Source of the DNA: Gnetum montanum
Lineage: Eukaryota > Streptophyta > Gnetopsida > Gnetales > Gnetaceae
NCBI GenBank assembly: GCA_015680685.1
Contig: MNCI01006052.1
Span: 130,080 to 160,144 of the forward strand
Direction: 5' to 3'
DNA: 30,065 nucleotides
The notes under the pieces are model-generated. The model had not been told where the DNA came from and searched no databases. It saw only the letters and a list, made by a program, of their open reading frames with translations. Position numbers and translations under genes: made by a program. Below, piece after piece: positions 20,702-29,920 of the stretch (the first letter of the stretch is position 1; each line of letters opens with the position of its first letter).

Positions 20702-21720
20702 TGGCTGACCGTTGATCCTACTAGTAGTACCTTGTGCATGGAACCATTTGAGGGGCTTGTATGAGCCTACATAGAGAGCATGGATAATTTGGAAGAGGTT
20801 CATCAATAAGTATCCACTGTTGATAACCATGATGATTGGGGAAAGTTGCAAATCCTTGAAAGTTTCAAACAGGAGCTGTTGGAACTCAAATCCTTACTAG
20901 ACCACTTAGAATATGCCTTTTTATAGAATGGGAAATTGGTAATTATTAATGTCACTCTTACTTTTAAACAGAATAAAAAAATTGATGAAGGTGGTGAACA
21001 AATGGGAAGCTGCTTTTGCATTGTCATATCTTGAGTTAACCGGAGTTGATCCTAGGGTTTGCCAACATCAGATTTATATTGACCCCTCCATGAAGCCATG
21101 ATGACAACCACAAAGGTAATTGAACCCCAAACTGAAGTGGGTCGTCAAAGATGAAATCAAGTAGTTGGTAAATTCGGGGTTCATCTATTCTATTGTCGAT
21201 AGCAAATGGGTCAGCCCACTCATTATTGTGCCAAAGAAGGATGGTAAATGGAGAATCTGTATAAATTTCCAATTGCTCAACATGGCTACCTTCAAAGATC
21301 ACTTTCCACTCCCATTTGTGGACCAGGTGTTAGACACCATTGTAGGGCATTGTTATTATAGCTTTTTGGATGGTTATAGTGGCTATAATAAAATCCAAAT
21401 TGCACCAGAGGACCAGGCCAAGACAACTTTCACAAGTCCCTAGGGAACTTTTGCATACAAGAAGATACCTTTTGGCTTGTATAATGCACCTGCCACTTTC
21501 CAACACCTTGTCCTTAGCATCTTCCAGTAGCAAATTGGAAATGGGGTAGAGGTCTTCATGGATGACTTATCTACCTATGGGACCACATTCGATCAAGCCT
21601 TGGACCGCCTTGAGCAAGTTCTAAAAAGATGTGGACACTAACTTATAGCTCAACTAGCAAAAAATCCACTTAATGGTCTAGGAGGGCATTGTGCTAGGGC
21701 ACTGTATTTCATAGACATGG
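20702..21720 (+). pseudogene. Reverse transcriptase of gypsy element C (broken)
   Basis: RNA-dependent DNA polymerase remnant. After a degenerate linker, a conserved lead reads VCQHQIYIDPSMKP (about 21058) and LNPKLKWVVKDEIK. Then an open run covers VSPLIIVPKKDGKWRICINF (21210 on), DHFPLPFVDQVLD, YYSFLDGYSGYNKI and APEDQAKTTFTSP. A TAG at 21441-21443 replaces the Trp expected before GTFAYKKIPFGLYNAPATFQ. The catalytic motif FMDD is kept at 21555-21566, followed by LSTYGTTFDQALDRLEQVL. A frame change occurs after about 21640. Motif order and wording are those of plant gypsy RT. It has at least three in-frame stops. Confidence 0.85.
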
Positions 21721-22370
21721 ATTGGTGTGGATCCTAAAAAAATCAGGGTAATCCAAGGAATCACCAAGCAACCAAGCACTGTGAGAGATGTTCGGTCATT
21801 CCTTGGCCACACTGGTTACTACCGGTGCTTCATCGAAATTTCTTGAAGATCGCCAAGCCGTTGGTGGAACTCAAAAAGAAAGATGATCCATTCATCTAGA
21901 CCAAGGAATGTGAATATGCATTTCAAAAACTTCAACAGAAACTCATAGAGACTCCAGTTCTATGGGCATATGATTGGTCTAGACCTTACCACATCATGAC
22001 AGATGCATCCAATTATGCATTGGGAGCCATGCTTACATAGTGTGATGATAAAAAATGTCCATACTATATTCACTGTGCAAGTCGTAGCATTGTGGGTGTC
22101 CAACTTAATTACACCACCACTAAAAAGGAGTTGATGGTGATGGTGTTTGTCTTGGAAAAATTCTAACACTATGTGCTCAGGTACAAGGTGTTCATGTATA
22201 CCAACCACATTGCCATCTGGTTCCTGATGAACAAACCAATGGTGAGCCCCCATATCATACAGTGGCTGGTGATTCTTTAGGAATTTGACCTCACCATGGT
22301 AGATCAGAAGGGGACCGAGAATGGGGTTGTTGATCACTTGTCTCGATTACGATGGGAGGACATAGAATAA
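21721..22370 (+). pseudogene. RT connection and RNase H of gypsy element C (broken)
   Basis: The connection segment reads IAKPLVELKKKDDPFI then TAG (21897-21899) then TKECEYAFQKLQQ. The RNase H domain starts at about 21998 (MTDASNYALGAMLT) and runs through NYTTTKKELMVMVFVLEKF, a TAA, VFMYTNHIAIWFLMNKP and WLVIL, ending QKGTENGVVDHLSRL (to about 22350). The TDH aspartate is Asn here (TNH), while element B keeps it. Three stops interrupt the domain. Its role was to remove the RNA template during reverse transcription. Confidence 0.8.
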
Positions 22371-23694
22371 GAGGAGTCCCTCTCTGACCAATTCCCTAAT
22401 GAACTTCTCTTCGTAGGAGCGGTTGATCCATTGGTGCCCAAGGAATCACCTTGGTTCAACCACATCCTCACCTACCTCACCACTCAGGAATTGCCAAAGG
22501 AGTGGAGCCATCGGTAGAAACAATAGTTTCTCCATAAGGTAAAGTGCTTCATGAAAATCAATGGCCACCTTTATAAGGTGTGTGCAAATGGCCTAGTTCG
22601 ATGGTGTGTCCCTGATGGCAATACACTGCGCATCCTCTAAGATGCTCATGAGGGCCCTTGTGGGGGCCACTATGCTAGATGCCGCACAACCATTAAGATC
22701 CTACTTGTAGGATATTACTGACCCACAATCTTCATGGATGCACAATGGTTTGCCCACTTCTACGAACAATGCCAAAGAGATGGTGGAATGACTACATGAT
22801 TGGAGGGACCTCAATAGTGGATCTAACCACTAGAGCGCTTCGACATCTAGGGCATCGACTTCATGGGATCCATCATACCCCTGTCCAACAGAAAGGCATA
22901 CATCATCGTAGTTGTGGACTACTACACAAAGTGGGTGGAGGTGCGAGCTTTCGTCGATTATTCCTCAAACACCACCGCACAATTTGTCCAACAAAAAATC
23001 GTCAATAGGTTTGGAGTGCCACATGCACTCATCTTGGATAATGGGACCCATTTCACGGGTGTCACTTTTCATAAACTTATGCAACAATTTGGGGTTACGC
23101 ATTTATTTACAACACCTTATCACCCCCAAGCCAATGGGCAGGCCGAAGTCACCAAGAGGGAGATCACCAAGATCCTCACTCAAACCATCAACAAATATAG
23201 GAGGGATTGGAGCATGAAACTTAACTATGTCCTCTAGGCCTATCGCTTCACTTGGAAACTTTCTATAGGTTACTCTCCCTATGAGTTAGTGTATGGTAAG
23301 CTACCAAAACTTTCAATCTAAGCAGAACTCTGGATACTATCCACAGGCAATGACTTAGGCCTTGAATTACCGCTAGCACAACGTGAACAACTTATTAACT
23401 TAAGTGTGCTAGATGAGAATCAATTAGTGGTCCTATCTTCAAATGAGATTCACAAGGCCTACAATAAAAAACAACATGATCTTAGGATTCAAAAGGTCAC
23501 ATTCAGATGTGGAGACAAGGTGTTGTATTGGAACTCCACACATGTACCAGAACCGATCAAGTTTTAAACACTGTGGGAGGGACCTTACATTGTCTCTAAA
23601 ACCTTCCCATCTAGGGCCTTGCTTATCCACAAACCTGAGGACCCCACAAGAATGTAGTTAGTCAATTGGTAACATCTAAAACCTTTCCGTGAAC
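22371..23694 (+). pseudogene. Integrase of gypsy element C (triad kept, stops present)
   Basis: The N-terminal HHCC part reads HEGPCGGHY (about 22645) and HFYEQCQ (about 22758), where the first of the paired cysteines is Tyr. The core reads FDI, TAG (22848-22850), GIDFMGS; VVDYYTKWVEVRAF; NRFGVPHALILDNGTHFTG; and YHPQANGQAEVTKREITKIL. The catalytic residues D (22857-22859), D (23037-23039) and E (23145-23147) are all in one frame and intact. The C-terminal part reads AYRFTWKLSIGYSPYELVYGKLP, with a TAG at 23235-23237 for the expected Trp, then CGDKVLYWNS and LWEGPYIV (about 23570), the usual gypsy tail. It ends near 23694. Confidence 0.85.
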
Positions 23695-25339
23695 TTCACC
23701 TAACTAGTGCTACCGCCTCATCATCACCGGGACAATCTCATTCCATCTTTTGCATCTCGTCCTTTTTGCCCAGTCATGGGGGAGACCTTTCTCCATGCTA
23801 ATCCATTCCACTACGCTCCTCACTATTTTTTGAATATTTTGTTTTACACTTTTTTGTTTTTCACCATCATTTATGCGTTTGCTAATTCTTGCTAACTTTT
23901 CCTTTCTTTAATTAATTTTTTCTTTCTTTGTCGATGATTTATGCATATGTGTGTTTAATTTTTAATTGGTTGCTAATAAGTCGTCTTATTGTCATCAAGT
24001 GTCTAGCGTGGATGATTTCTTTGTGATGGGTCATGTGCAATTTTCCACCTAGTTTATCTTGCTCCTACCCTTGCATTATTGTCCTTGGACTTTATGTCTA
24101 TTTTCATCTCATAAAATTGGTAGTGAGTCCACATCATCCACCCATTCACCCACTTCATGGTTTTCCTTCTATTGGAAACATGCAACCCCTTCACTTAAAA
24201 AAACATTTTAATTATTATGTGACTTGTGTAGTTCCTAGACTCGAGGATGACCCAACGGTTTGAATCAGGTGTGACTTCAAGGGGAATGAAACATTCGTCA
24301 TCCTCTTCTATCTCCCTAGTCGCCGATGTGTCCTTACAGATTTGCTACCACTCCATGTTCTTCTCTACAAAGAAGCTCTTGGGAAATTTGACCTTGCATG
24401 GTGTGGTCCTCATCGCAAAAATTCAAGAAAAATAAACATGAGGATTCAAAGCACACTGCTTGGTTAAATGCATGAAAACAAGCATGGGTCTTTGCATGGT
24501 GTGGTTTCCACTAAATAACAAGAAAATGAAAAAAAAATCAAATCATAATAATGTGGGAATTCAAAGAACACCCCTTAGACCACCTCTCATGGGCCACCAA
24601 AATGAGTTATGGGACTCACTCCGTCCCCTCTAACTTAGCCTCATTTCACTTCCTTCTTCTCATGCTTGTTGGAGTGGTGGTTGTCTGTGGGTGCTCTCTA
24701 CTACTTGGAGGATGGCCAGGGCTTCACCTATTGCTGCGATGTCACTATTAGTGGATGGTTTTGGGTTTGAACTTAGGAAAGGTCCTACTGGGTCACTTAA
24801 CCACAACTTCACACGGGGTTTCATGTGACCGATGCTTGGAATTCCCATTCTCTCAGCTTCCTCTTCATCCATTTCTCTCAGTAACTTACCTCACTACCCA
24901 TCTTATGTTTTGAAAGTTCATCGTGATTTCCATGAACTTCTCATGCCTTGGTTGGTTCACTCGGATGGGAGTCTTAACTTGCGATCACCATTTCTTAACC
25001 CCGGGGCCTACAGAATCTGGTGTTAAGGATATGCAAGGGCTACTAACGCTACCGCCTAGCATGGGGAGGATCCACTTGCATATTCTTGGTCTTGTTTGTT
25101 AAGCCCCCCATCTTTTTGATTTCATGATTAATTATTTTCATGTCCCATCGCTCAATTTCTTCCCCATGAAGTTCTTTTTTTCCCACGTTCTCCTACATTT
25201 GACTCTTTTTCTAGCCCCGTTTATCCTCCTTGTGTCCTCAATCACATTCCTAGTCTCTTACACTCTTCAACTACCCCAATTTGGCATTTTAAATTCATCT
25301 TTTCAGGTTTTTTCTGGGCTGGTCAATGTTGGTCAATGA

Positions 25340-25440
25340 GTGCAACCCCCTACGTATACGGGGCCCCATATACGTAGCCCCCTGTGTATACGTGGTCGCG
25401 TATACATGGCCCCATAAACATAGCACCCAACCCCTATATA
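25340..25440. repeat. GTATAC palindrome cluster with TATA-like run
   Basis: Repeated CGTATAC/GTATAC units are joined by GGGGCCCC-like spacers. CTACGTATA (25350-25358) and TATACGTAG (25369-25377) form a 9-bp stem around a palindromic GGGGCCCC. CTATATATATG follows at about 25434. CpGs are dense here. The layout resembles the U3 of LTR C (16575-16610), which has CGTATAC and ATGTATAT units before its TATA box. Confidence 0.65.
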
Positions 25441-25603
25441 TATGCCCATTGTGCATACAATTTCTATTATTTTGCCAACAATTTGGGGGGAGATTTTTCC
25501 ATTTTTTGCTACCTAACTGCTTCCCAAGCACCTACATTCTATGGTGTGTTTGCATCAACCGATCCTTACCCTTTTAAGCACCTGGAGGTATGCTCTCAGT
25601 CGT

Positions 25604-25618
25604 GGGGGGGGGGGGGGN
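25604..25618. other. Poly-G run and ambiguous base, likely assembly fault
   Basis: Fourteen G are followed by an N, the only ambiguous base in the window. The run is preceded by CTCAGTCGTGGGG, which also occurs in the polypurine tract of C at 28128. A wrong join or missing sequence here is possible. Confidence 0.7.
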
Positions 25619-25631
25619 CGAAGCCTATTTG

Positions 25632-25654
25632 TAATTAATTAATTAATTAATTAA
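25632..25654. repeat. TTAA microsatellite
   Basis: About five and a half tandem copies of a TTAA unit lie just after the ambiguous base. Confidence 0.85.
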
Positions 25655-25869
25655 CTAAGACTTCACACCTCTAAGAGAAGAATCAAAAAATAATAGTTTA
25701 AACTCCAACTTACCCTTATTGTTTTTTTCTCTAATCCATCAATTAACACTTCGGGGGATTTAATGGAATGCCTGTGCTATCATCATAACTTAGTCAAACT
25801 AAGAAAGTGTATGAGGGCCATTTTGAGCAACTTGTGTATAATCTAATTGGTGGTTATGTTTGATTGTAG

Positions 25870-27850
25870 ATGGCACCAAAACTAAGGCATCCAAGGGGAA
25901 AAGGACCATCACAACCTAGGGAAAAGCATCCATGAACATGAAGGGGACAAGGCATGTAGCAACCAGATCATGTGGAGGACTCTCATGCAACTGGCCCCCT
26001 TCGCAAAAAAATTGATGTGGAATCTATCCATCAGATTCTTGCAGAGGAGATTTCCAGCAGGTAATCGCAAGGGGATGAAACTCTGGGGATAGTGCCATGA
26101 CTTGAGGTCACCCTAACCTAAGCATGTCTTGATGCTATCAAGTCACGAGAAGTGCAACAGATGGTTCTACAAGAGTTAAACTTTGGACCATTTCTCGAAA
26201 ATGCACTAGAAGATGTGAAGCTTTAGTTGCAAAATTCTCCTATGTGGCCAATCATCACAACCAGTGGTGAATGGTACTTAGGAGAGACCTATCTCTTTTG
26301 GAAAAATTAGCAACTGGGGTCTAGAGTAAGAATTAAGGACATTTATGTCTCTTACTCTATGAAAGCAATCACACAAGCTCTAGGGTTGCCAGAGATCGAA
26401 CTAGATGTGGCAGAGATCCTAAAGCAAGCTGACCCTAAGGTAAAAGGGTAGTGGATCAGATGGTGCTATGGGGTAGATCGCAAGGAGTTCGACACTCTAA
26501 CCACCATGGAGAGGGTGTATTCAAAGATTACGTCTTACCACCTAAACCCAATGGTGAGACCTAGCAAAATCACGACCTTCTCTGCTCATGCATGTGTCAC
26601 CTTAAGTGGAAAATTTCCAATGAGTCTTCCATAGTTATTATTCTTTGAAATTAAAAAGAGGTTTACCGAAAGTGAACATGGAAGACGAGCTCTCCCATTC
26701 CCTTGCCTAATCAGAAAGTTGTGTAAATGGGCAAGGATAGCACGATATGACAATGATACACTTTGGCATGCCCCGATTGCCTCATGGAGGGAAATGATGA
26801 AGGAAAGGACTTTGACCACTACACACACTAAGGAGGAGTAGAAACCACCTCCACCACCTACACAAATAAATGAGGTTGGGTTTGCAAACTATTGCAGAAC
26901 ACATTGACGAAATTTGACAATCATTGTTGAGCCAACAAGAGAAATCTGGAAGGATTGGTAGAGGAGAAGACCCTCCAGTCTATCACCCTACATTGAGCCA
27001 CTTAGAGGAGGTGGCTCGATCAGTCAGTTTGTTAGAAAGAGTAGGGTTGATGTTCTCTGCCACTTGAACGCAAGTGCTAGCAAGAATAGATCCTAGCATC
27101 CAATAGGTAATGGTATCAACTCAACAACTATTCCTTGAAATCTCAGGGAATGCCGCTACCTTCTCAGTACGTCTAGAAGATGGCGAGGGGGTAAGAGTCC
27201 TGGTGATGAAGCACCAAGTACAGGAGATTGTGGCCGAAGTGGTTGCTGATACAATTGCTATGGCTCTCAATGCACTCACGGAACCTATACCATACAAACA
27301 TGAACTTAAAGATGTACAAGCATTTACTAGAACTTCATGTAGCAAGTTTAATGCAGCACAACATGAAGAATTGTTGGACTGATTGGTGGGAACCAAACAA
27401 CCACTTCTGGATGTCTTTGACCTTCTGGATAACATTACTGCAACCTAGTCGAAGCTTCTCTTGGCAAGGAGTAAGAGCCTTATTTTAGAAGGACAACTTG
27501 AAGCTACTCAAGCCACTTGTCAACGCTTGGCAATAGAGGTCGCCTAATTAAGGATCCAACTTTCCGATCTAGCTCTCTTCAACCATGAGCTCACCAGAGA
27601 TGAAGCTTTTCAACAGCTTCAATTTAAAATTCAGATCATTGAGGATGAGCAAGAGTCTAAAATCCTTGATAAGTCCTTGGTAGACGCTTAGACATATCAC
27701 GTAAACAAGAACTTGACAGAGGTTCACAGGGAGAATGTCAGGTTGACTACAAAGGTCCATTGCCTACATAATGTTGGTGCCTTCAGAAGTTGTAGCTACT
27801 GTGGGGAAGCCATCATTTGTGCCACCGCCACTGCATGGGCCAAAGGCTAG
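25870..27850 (+). pseudogene. ORF3 of gypsy element C (broken), plant transposon-type domain
   Basis: This is a third gene between integrase and the 3' LTR. It starts MAPKLRHPRGKGPSQP at 25870, directly after GATTGTAG, a possible 3' splice site. The main domain (about 26165-26830) reads ELNFGPFLENALEDVKL, GEWYLGETYLFWKN, VSYSMKAITQALGLPE, TSYHLNPMVRPSKITTFSAH, ACVTLSGKFP, RRALPFPCLIRKL. Its layout, with a VxxSxxAIxxxLGLP segment and then an xLNPxxxPSxxT segment, resembles the putative plant transposon protein domain found in plant gypsy elements; this is from memory. A Pro-rich spot (PPPPPT, about 26850) and a Glu/Leu-rich, possibly coiled C-terminal part (about 27570-27690) follow. Neither signal peptide nor membrane segment is seen, so it is not env-like in content despite its place. 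About ten stops and several frame changes are present. Confidence 0.6.
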
Positions 27851-28129
27851 TGAAGGTCTATCGGAACCACTACCACCAAGGATGGTGTGATCTTCTCTAT
27901 CAATTTTTGCATCTTCCTACACAGTAGAGAATCCAAGACTGGCAAGGTATTTAATTTTGTCTCTGAACACCACCATTTTTGTAATTTTTCCTTCTCTATA
28001 TACTTGGGCACTTGGCGCATCATGTGTGCATGTGTGTATGTGTATTATATGTATCAAATCATGTGTGTTGTAAATAAAAGTCCATACCTTCCAAATTGTA
28101 AGAGGAACTCAAGGATGAGTTTTTACTCA

Positions 28130-28141
28130 GTCGTGGGGATA
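28130..28141 (+). promoter_or_regulatory. Polypurine tract of element C
   Basis: GTCGTGGGGATA lies directly before TGATGA of the 3' LTR. The stretch ACTCAAGGATGAGT just upstream is also shared with element B (14070). Confidence 0.75.
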
Positions 28142-28518
28142 TGATGAAATGCTAGATGGTTGCTACGTTTACTAGGCCACGTTGATGCGGCCTCATATAC
28201 ATGGCCCTGTCGACGCATCCTTCCATGCGTTGATTTGTCCCCATTTACGCTGCACCTATTTCCTTACTTTCTATTTTGAGAATTAGACGCTAGAAGATAA
28301 AGTAAAATGCCATAAAAATTAGTTTCCTCAATCTCACTTAACCATCGCAATCAGAACATCAAAAGTGAGGTTGAGAGGACAATAACCATTCTAACAAAGG
28401 GTTTTTCTAGTTAAGGTTTGGTGTATTCTAAGTGCTTACAATCTACGAAATTTGACAGAGTCATTAGTGAACACCTGTGATTCGCATGGTGGATGTAGGG
28501 GTACCTAGCCACTCATCA
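28142..28518 (+). repeat. 3' LTR of gypsy element C, internally deleted (377 bp)
   Basis: It starts TGATGAAATGCTAGA and ends GCCACTCATCA. It matches the start of the 5' LTR up to about 16690 and then from about 17198 onward, so about 510 bp with the TATA box, the R stem-loop and the poly(A) signal are missing. The junction falls in CTATTTCC|TTACTTTC, with a few shared bases (TTCC). Confidence 0.85.
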
Positions 28519-29920
28519 CATTGCCAATTCTACACTGACCATACAAGTTTTATTGTTTGGTCAGAATTTAGTAATTTTGTGTAAAAACATATTCATTTAA
28601 AACCATAGTTGCCTATTTGACAAGTTTAGTCATGGCCTCTAGGTGCAAGCCTAAAATGTTGCTGTATATAATGGGTACTCTATTGGAATTGACCTTTTAA
28701 AATGACCCCAAGACAAAGGCATGAAAACAAATATGAGATAAAACATGGTAAAAAATTAGAACTTTTTTGACATATATGTAGTGGAAGGTTGATGATAATG
28801 CTTAGTATCCCAAGTTTATTACACTTTAAAAAAGAAGTTAGCATACTTCATTAATAAGAAGATAAATAACATTATTTTGGTAGAGAGCTCAATTGTTTGT
28901 TTGTTTTATTTTAATTGTTGTTATCAAGGTAAATAATCTATTTAATCATAACATCCAAGGAAATTTACCCAAGTTATACTTGAAGGCATATATAGAAATT
29001 GATGAACACCCACAAGAAAATTAGAGTAATCTGTTAAAAGCAAATGTGATGCAAAAATAAATGAACAAAGCTAAATTTCAAACCTAGAAGCCCTGCTCCT
29101 TGTCCATGTCCATGTATGGGACAATGAATAGGCATGTTTTTCATTAGCTTGTCATGAAAATTTATACATGATGCCACAACAATGTTTTTTTGAAAATTTT
29201 CTTACTTAGATCCACATTTTATGGATCTATTTTATCATTTTTTTAATTTGAACTTTGACTAATAAACTCTTCTAGTTTCTTTCTCCTTTGTCTATTTAAC
29301 TAATGACTAACTTTGGATTTTCGAACAACCAGCATTAAAATCTTGGCATTACCCAACATTAATCCCAACAATAACAATAAGGAGGAACCTCCTAATCATA
29401 AAAAATAATATAAATTAGTCATAATACAAGATAGGAGGTGAAGGGATGTTGTTTGTTCATAGGAAGATTTGATGGTAAGATTTGATTTTTCATAAACAAA
29501 TATGATTTTCTTAGTCAAAGTATAGATATATATATATCTATAATAAATATATAGGTAATTTTGTTTCAACAAGATTACACTTGTAGGTTATGTAGACAAT
29601 GTATGGTCATAAGGGTCATCACACAAAGGCTTAATGCTCATTTTGTCAAAGCAATAAATAATTGAAAGCCTAATTATTTTTAGTGGCTACACCTAGGCTT
29701 GAACCCATATCTTTCAACTTGAAAACCAAATACCTTATCATCATTCCAAATAAAAGCCGTTACATACGCAACACATAGTAAAAGATGAAAATATTTTCTT
29801 TTATATGCTATACCAACATTAATGAAATTTAAACAAATAATTATTCAGTTTGAATCCTACAAAGTTATTTCATCAAAAAATTGTAGAAGTTTATCAAGTT
29901 TATAACTTATTAATGATTAC
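28519..29920. other. Unassigned AT-rich flank
   Basis: No coding trace and no match to the elements on the left is visible. It could hold the continuation of the copia LTR or older DNA. Two local items stand out: a 22-bp perfect palindrome of TATAGATATAT type at 29521-29542, and a tRNA-like stretch at 29686-29758 (minus). Confidence 0.4.
29686..29758 (-). pseudogene. tRNA-like remnant, possible tRNA pseudogene or SINE head
   Basis: On the minus strand this 73-base stretch begins GGCTTTTATT and ends TGTAGCC. A TGGAATGATGATAAGG run (29748-29733) fits the A-box region of plant tRNAs (compare TGGNATAGTGGTAAGG). GGGTTCAAGCC (29706-29696) fits a B box (GGTTCGANTCC) with its CpG decayed. The distance between the boxes is right for a tRNA. 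The acceptor ends pair over GGCT/AGCC only, and the T stem is poor. No 3' A/T tail was clearly seen. Confidence 0.3.

Larger units (their letters stand above)
23695..25869 (+). other. Non-coding spacer between integrase and ORF3, element C
   Basis: No coding signal is visible in about 2.2 kb. A T-rich tract lies at 23820-23940, as in element B. Short blocks match the B spacer throughout. A C-specific block of GTATAC palindromes (25340-25440), a poly-G run with an N (25604-25618) and a TTAA microsatellite lie near its end. The spacer ends GATTGTAG directly before the ORF3 ATG. The open frames on both strands here do not match each other between B and C and look accidental. Confidence 0.6.
16542..28518 (+). 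mobile_element. Ty3/gypsy element C, most complete copy
   Basis: This is an LTR retrotransposon of about 12 kb with both LTRs, primer site, gag, protease, RT, RNase H, integrase, spacer, ORF3 and polypurine tract. RT precedes integrase, which is the gypsy order. Domain wording (Gag core, GRAWLST after the protease, RRLNP-type RT start, DHLSRL RNase H end) and the tRNA-Asp primer place it near the Athila/Tat group. The flanking 5-mers CACAG (16537-16541) and CATTG (28519-28523) do not form a clean target-site duplication, so one end may have been altered. Stops in all genes make it non-autonomous. Confidence 0.9.

Noticed and set aside
24033-25638. Several short open frames in the C spacer as novel genes
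   Set aside because: No conservation with the B spacer at protein level, no motifs, and lengths expected by chance.
27110-27382. 90-residue open frame as an independent small gene
   Set aside because: It lies within the ORF3 region, probably as part of its decayed middle; nothing suggests a separate gene.
25870-27850. Calling ORF3 an envelope gene
   Set aside because: The position fits, but no signal peptide, membrane segment or cysteine pattern is visible in any reading.
16537-28523. Target-site duplication of element C
   Set aside because: CACAG and CATTG share only three of five bases, so it is not convincing even allowing for decay. A loose CAATTCTACAC likeness between both flanks could be chance.
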